Under the pieces are notes generated by a model. It saw only the letters and a program-made list of their open reading frames with translations, ran no database searches and had not been told where the DNA came from. Below are positions 36,684 through 37,866 of a stretch of DNA of 37,866 bases, in pieces. Source of the stretch: Desulfarculaceae bacterium. GTDB taxonomy: Bacteria > Desulfobacterota > Desulfarculia > Desulfarculales > Desulfarculaceae. The stretch is taken from NCBI GenBank assembly GCA_027067385.1, contig JAMOVV010000099.1:1-37866 (forward strand), in the 5' to 3' direction. The first letter of the stretch is position 1. Each line of letters begins with the position of its first letter. The position numbers and the translations under genes were made by a program.

Positions 36684-37866
36684 TTCAGCCAGTGCCCCAC
36701 GCGTTTATAGAAAATCTCGGTCCACTTGCGCCGGCCGGCGCCGTAGTCCATGTGCTCGCCGGAGCCGTACATATCAAGGGTGATGGCCGGGTCGCGGCTG
36801 AAGTCGTAGAAACGGCAACCGCGGGCCTCCACGTAGGCCCGGAATTGCTGGAAGTAGCGCCGCAGGGCCGGCGGCTGGGGCGTGCCCTGGGCGTAGCATT
36901 TGCGCTTGCTGCGGATGAAGATCAGCCTGATGTTCTGCTCTTGGGCCAGGCGGATGAAATAGGGCAAGAAGGATTTATCCACCATCCGCGCAAAGCTGTA
37001 GTCAATGGCCCGGGGGTGCTGCTGCACGTAGCGCACCTCGGGTCTGTAGTGTTTGATAAAACGGTACCGCACCATTTGGTTGAATTTGCGCAGCCGCCGG
37101 GCCGGCTCCCGCCAACCCTCGACCACGGGCGCGCCGGCCAGGCGCACCAGGACCTCACCCAGGGCCAGGCGGTAGGGGTAGGAATAATTGGCCAGGGGCC
37201 ATATCCGGGGAATCCAGGCGGCCACCCGCTGCTTGAGTGAGAGATCGCCGAACATGATGCGCTGGAACTCGGGATCAAGGCCGTGTCGGCGCGGGGTGAG
37301 CGTTTCGTAGCGCCGCCGTATGTCCTCACCGCTGCGAAAGGGCCAGGTGAACTGCACCCCGTAGAAAACAAACACCACCACCCGCGGCCTGATCCGCGAG
37401 GCCACGATGTAGTTTTTGAATATAAGGTACCACGCGGCGCTACCGGTGGCCGGGCTCCAGAGGGTGTATACCCGCTGGCCGCTGAGCAATTCGCCGAGCA
37501 GTTTGGGGTCCACCCGTGAGTCGCAGATGGAGCTGCCCACAAAAATGATTTGTGGCCGGATCTTTTGCAGGCACCGCAGCGGGGTCGGATCAAAGGGCGC
37601 CTTGTCCGGCGGGCTGGGCAGCACCATGGGCAGCCCTACCACCAAAACGACCATCAAGGCCAAGGCCATGGCCGCCGGCAGGGGCCGGCGAAAAGCCACC
37701 ACCCGCCTTAGGCCCCGGCCCAGCCACCACAGCGCCGGAATGAGGACGGCGACAAACAAGTAGGTGTCCCAGGCCAAGATCAGGCGCAGACCCAGGCCCA
37801 GCAGCCCCAGGGCGCAGACCAGCACCGCGGCCGGGACGAGCACCGGGAGCCAGAGCCGGGGAACCG
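36680..37866 (-). CDS. SGNH-like hydrolase/acyltransferase partner, partial
   Basis: At least 387 residues; the first GTG inside the window is 37843, but the frame is open to the edge, so the start may lie outside. Two to three hydrophobic segments (about 1-40 and 56-76) anchor it. Then come block I of the SGNH fold, FVGSSICDSR (S104/S105), and near the C-terminus DMYGSGEHMDYG (D357, H364), a plausible catalytic Asp/His pair. PLP-like or kinase motifs are absent. As the partner of an MBOAT acyltransferase it probably performs the second acyl-transfer step outside the membrane, as AlgX/AlgJ, PatB and DltD-type proteins do. Other block residues (Gly of II, Asn of III) were not assigned, so the function is inferred mainly from context. 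Confidence 0.8.
   Translation of the reverse strand, partial: VPRLWLPVLVPAAVLVCALGLLGLGLRLILAWDTYLFVAVLIPALWWLGRGLRRVVAFRRPLPAAMALALMVVLVVGLPMVLPSPPDKAPFDPTPLRCLQKIRPQIIFVGSSICDSRVDPKLLGELLSGQRVYTLWSPATGSAAWYLIFKNYIVASRIRPRVVVFVFYGVQFTWPFRSGEDIRRRYETLTPRRHGLDPEFQRIMFGDLSLKQRVAAWIPRIWPLANYSYPYRLALGEVLVRLAGAPVVEGWREPARRLRKFNQMVRYRFIKHYRPEVRYVQQHPRAIDYSFARMVDKSFLPYFIRLAQEQNIRLIFIRSKRKCYAQGTPQPPALRRYFQQFRAYVEARGCRFYDFSRDPAITLDMYGSGEHMDYGAGRRKWTEIFYKRVGHWLK

Overview
The window is about 37.9 kb of GC-rich, densely packed bacterial DNA. It most likely comes from an anaerobic deltaproteobacterium (Desulfobacterota, possibly a sulfate reducer or syntroph of the Desulfarculales type). This is inferred from an Rnf ion-pumping complex, an indolepyruvate:ferredoxin oxidoreductase, the rpsF-rpsR-DUF2232-rplI order, Gram-negative envelope genes and the codon bias. 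No ribosomal RNA, CRISPR array, transposase or phage gene was seen.

Layout. 1-590: a G-rich tandem repeat and non-coding sequence. 591-4778 (+): a four-gene tripartite export operon (FtsX/MacB-type permease, ATPase, TolC-like channel, HlyD-like adaptor), closed by a terminator and facing an outer-membrane beta-barrel gene (-). 5557-6290: a gene-empty, relatively AT-rich stretch ending at tRNA-Leu(CAG) (-). 6489-7451 (+): ribF. 7475-13029 (-): hflX and dnaB, then the ribosomal operon rpsF-rpsR-DUF2232-rplI with its own promoter, leader hairpin and terminator. 13121-18104 (-): a class I/II aminotransferase, mtaB-like tRNA methylthiotransferase, TPR protein and Nudix hydrolase. This group is preceded by what looks like an attenuator: promoter, 23-residue Tyr/Phe-rich leader peptide and U-tailed hairpin. 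18135-21050: two conserved unknown genes (-), then a YkgJ-type Cys-cluster protein, an RseC-like protein and a universal stress protein (+). 21365-22249 (-): a periplasmic beta-propeller. 22434-31505 (-): a receiver protein, a receiver-histidine kinase, rnfCDGEAB and apbE. 31787-32365 (-): a GNAT acetyltransferase. 32663-35176 (+): iorAB. 35262-37866 (-): an MBOAT acyltransferase and an SGNH-like partner, running off the right edge.

The main result is an unusual Rnf complex. RnfB is fused to a complete GltD/NfnB-type FAD-NAD(P)H oxidoreductase module. In the same operon, RnfC keeps its two ferredoxin-type clusters but has lost the glycine-rich and ECEP motifs where canonical RnfC binds FMN and NADH. 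The simplest reading is that the pyridine-nucleotide site has moved from RnfC to RnfB. RnfG also lacks the usual ETPGLG-type motif but keeps its SGAT flavinylation site.

The second result is the aromatic-amino-acid attenuator upstream of the aminotransferase. Together the loci suggest a route in which aromatic amino acids are transaminated to arylpyruvates, IorAB oxidises these to acyl-CoA and reduced ferredoxin, and Rnf spends the ferredoxin on an ion gradient and NAD(P)H. That chain is inference; the genes lie in separate operons.
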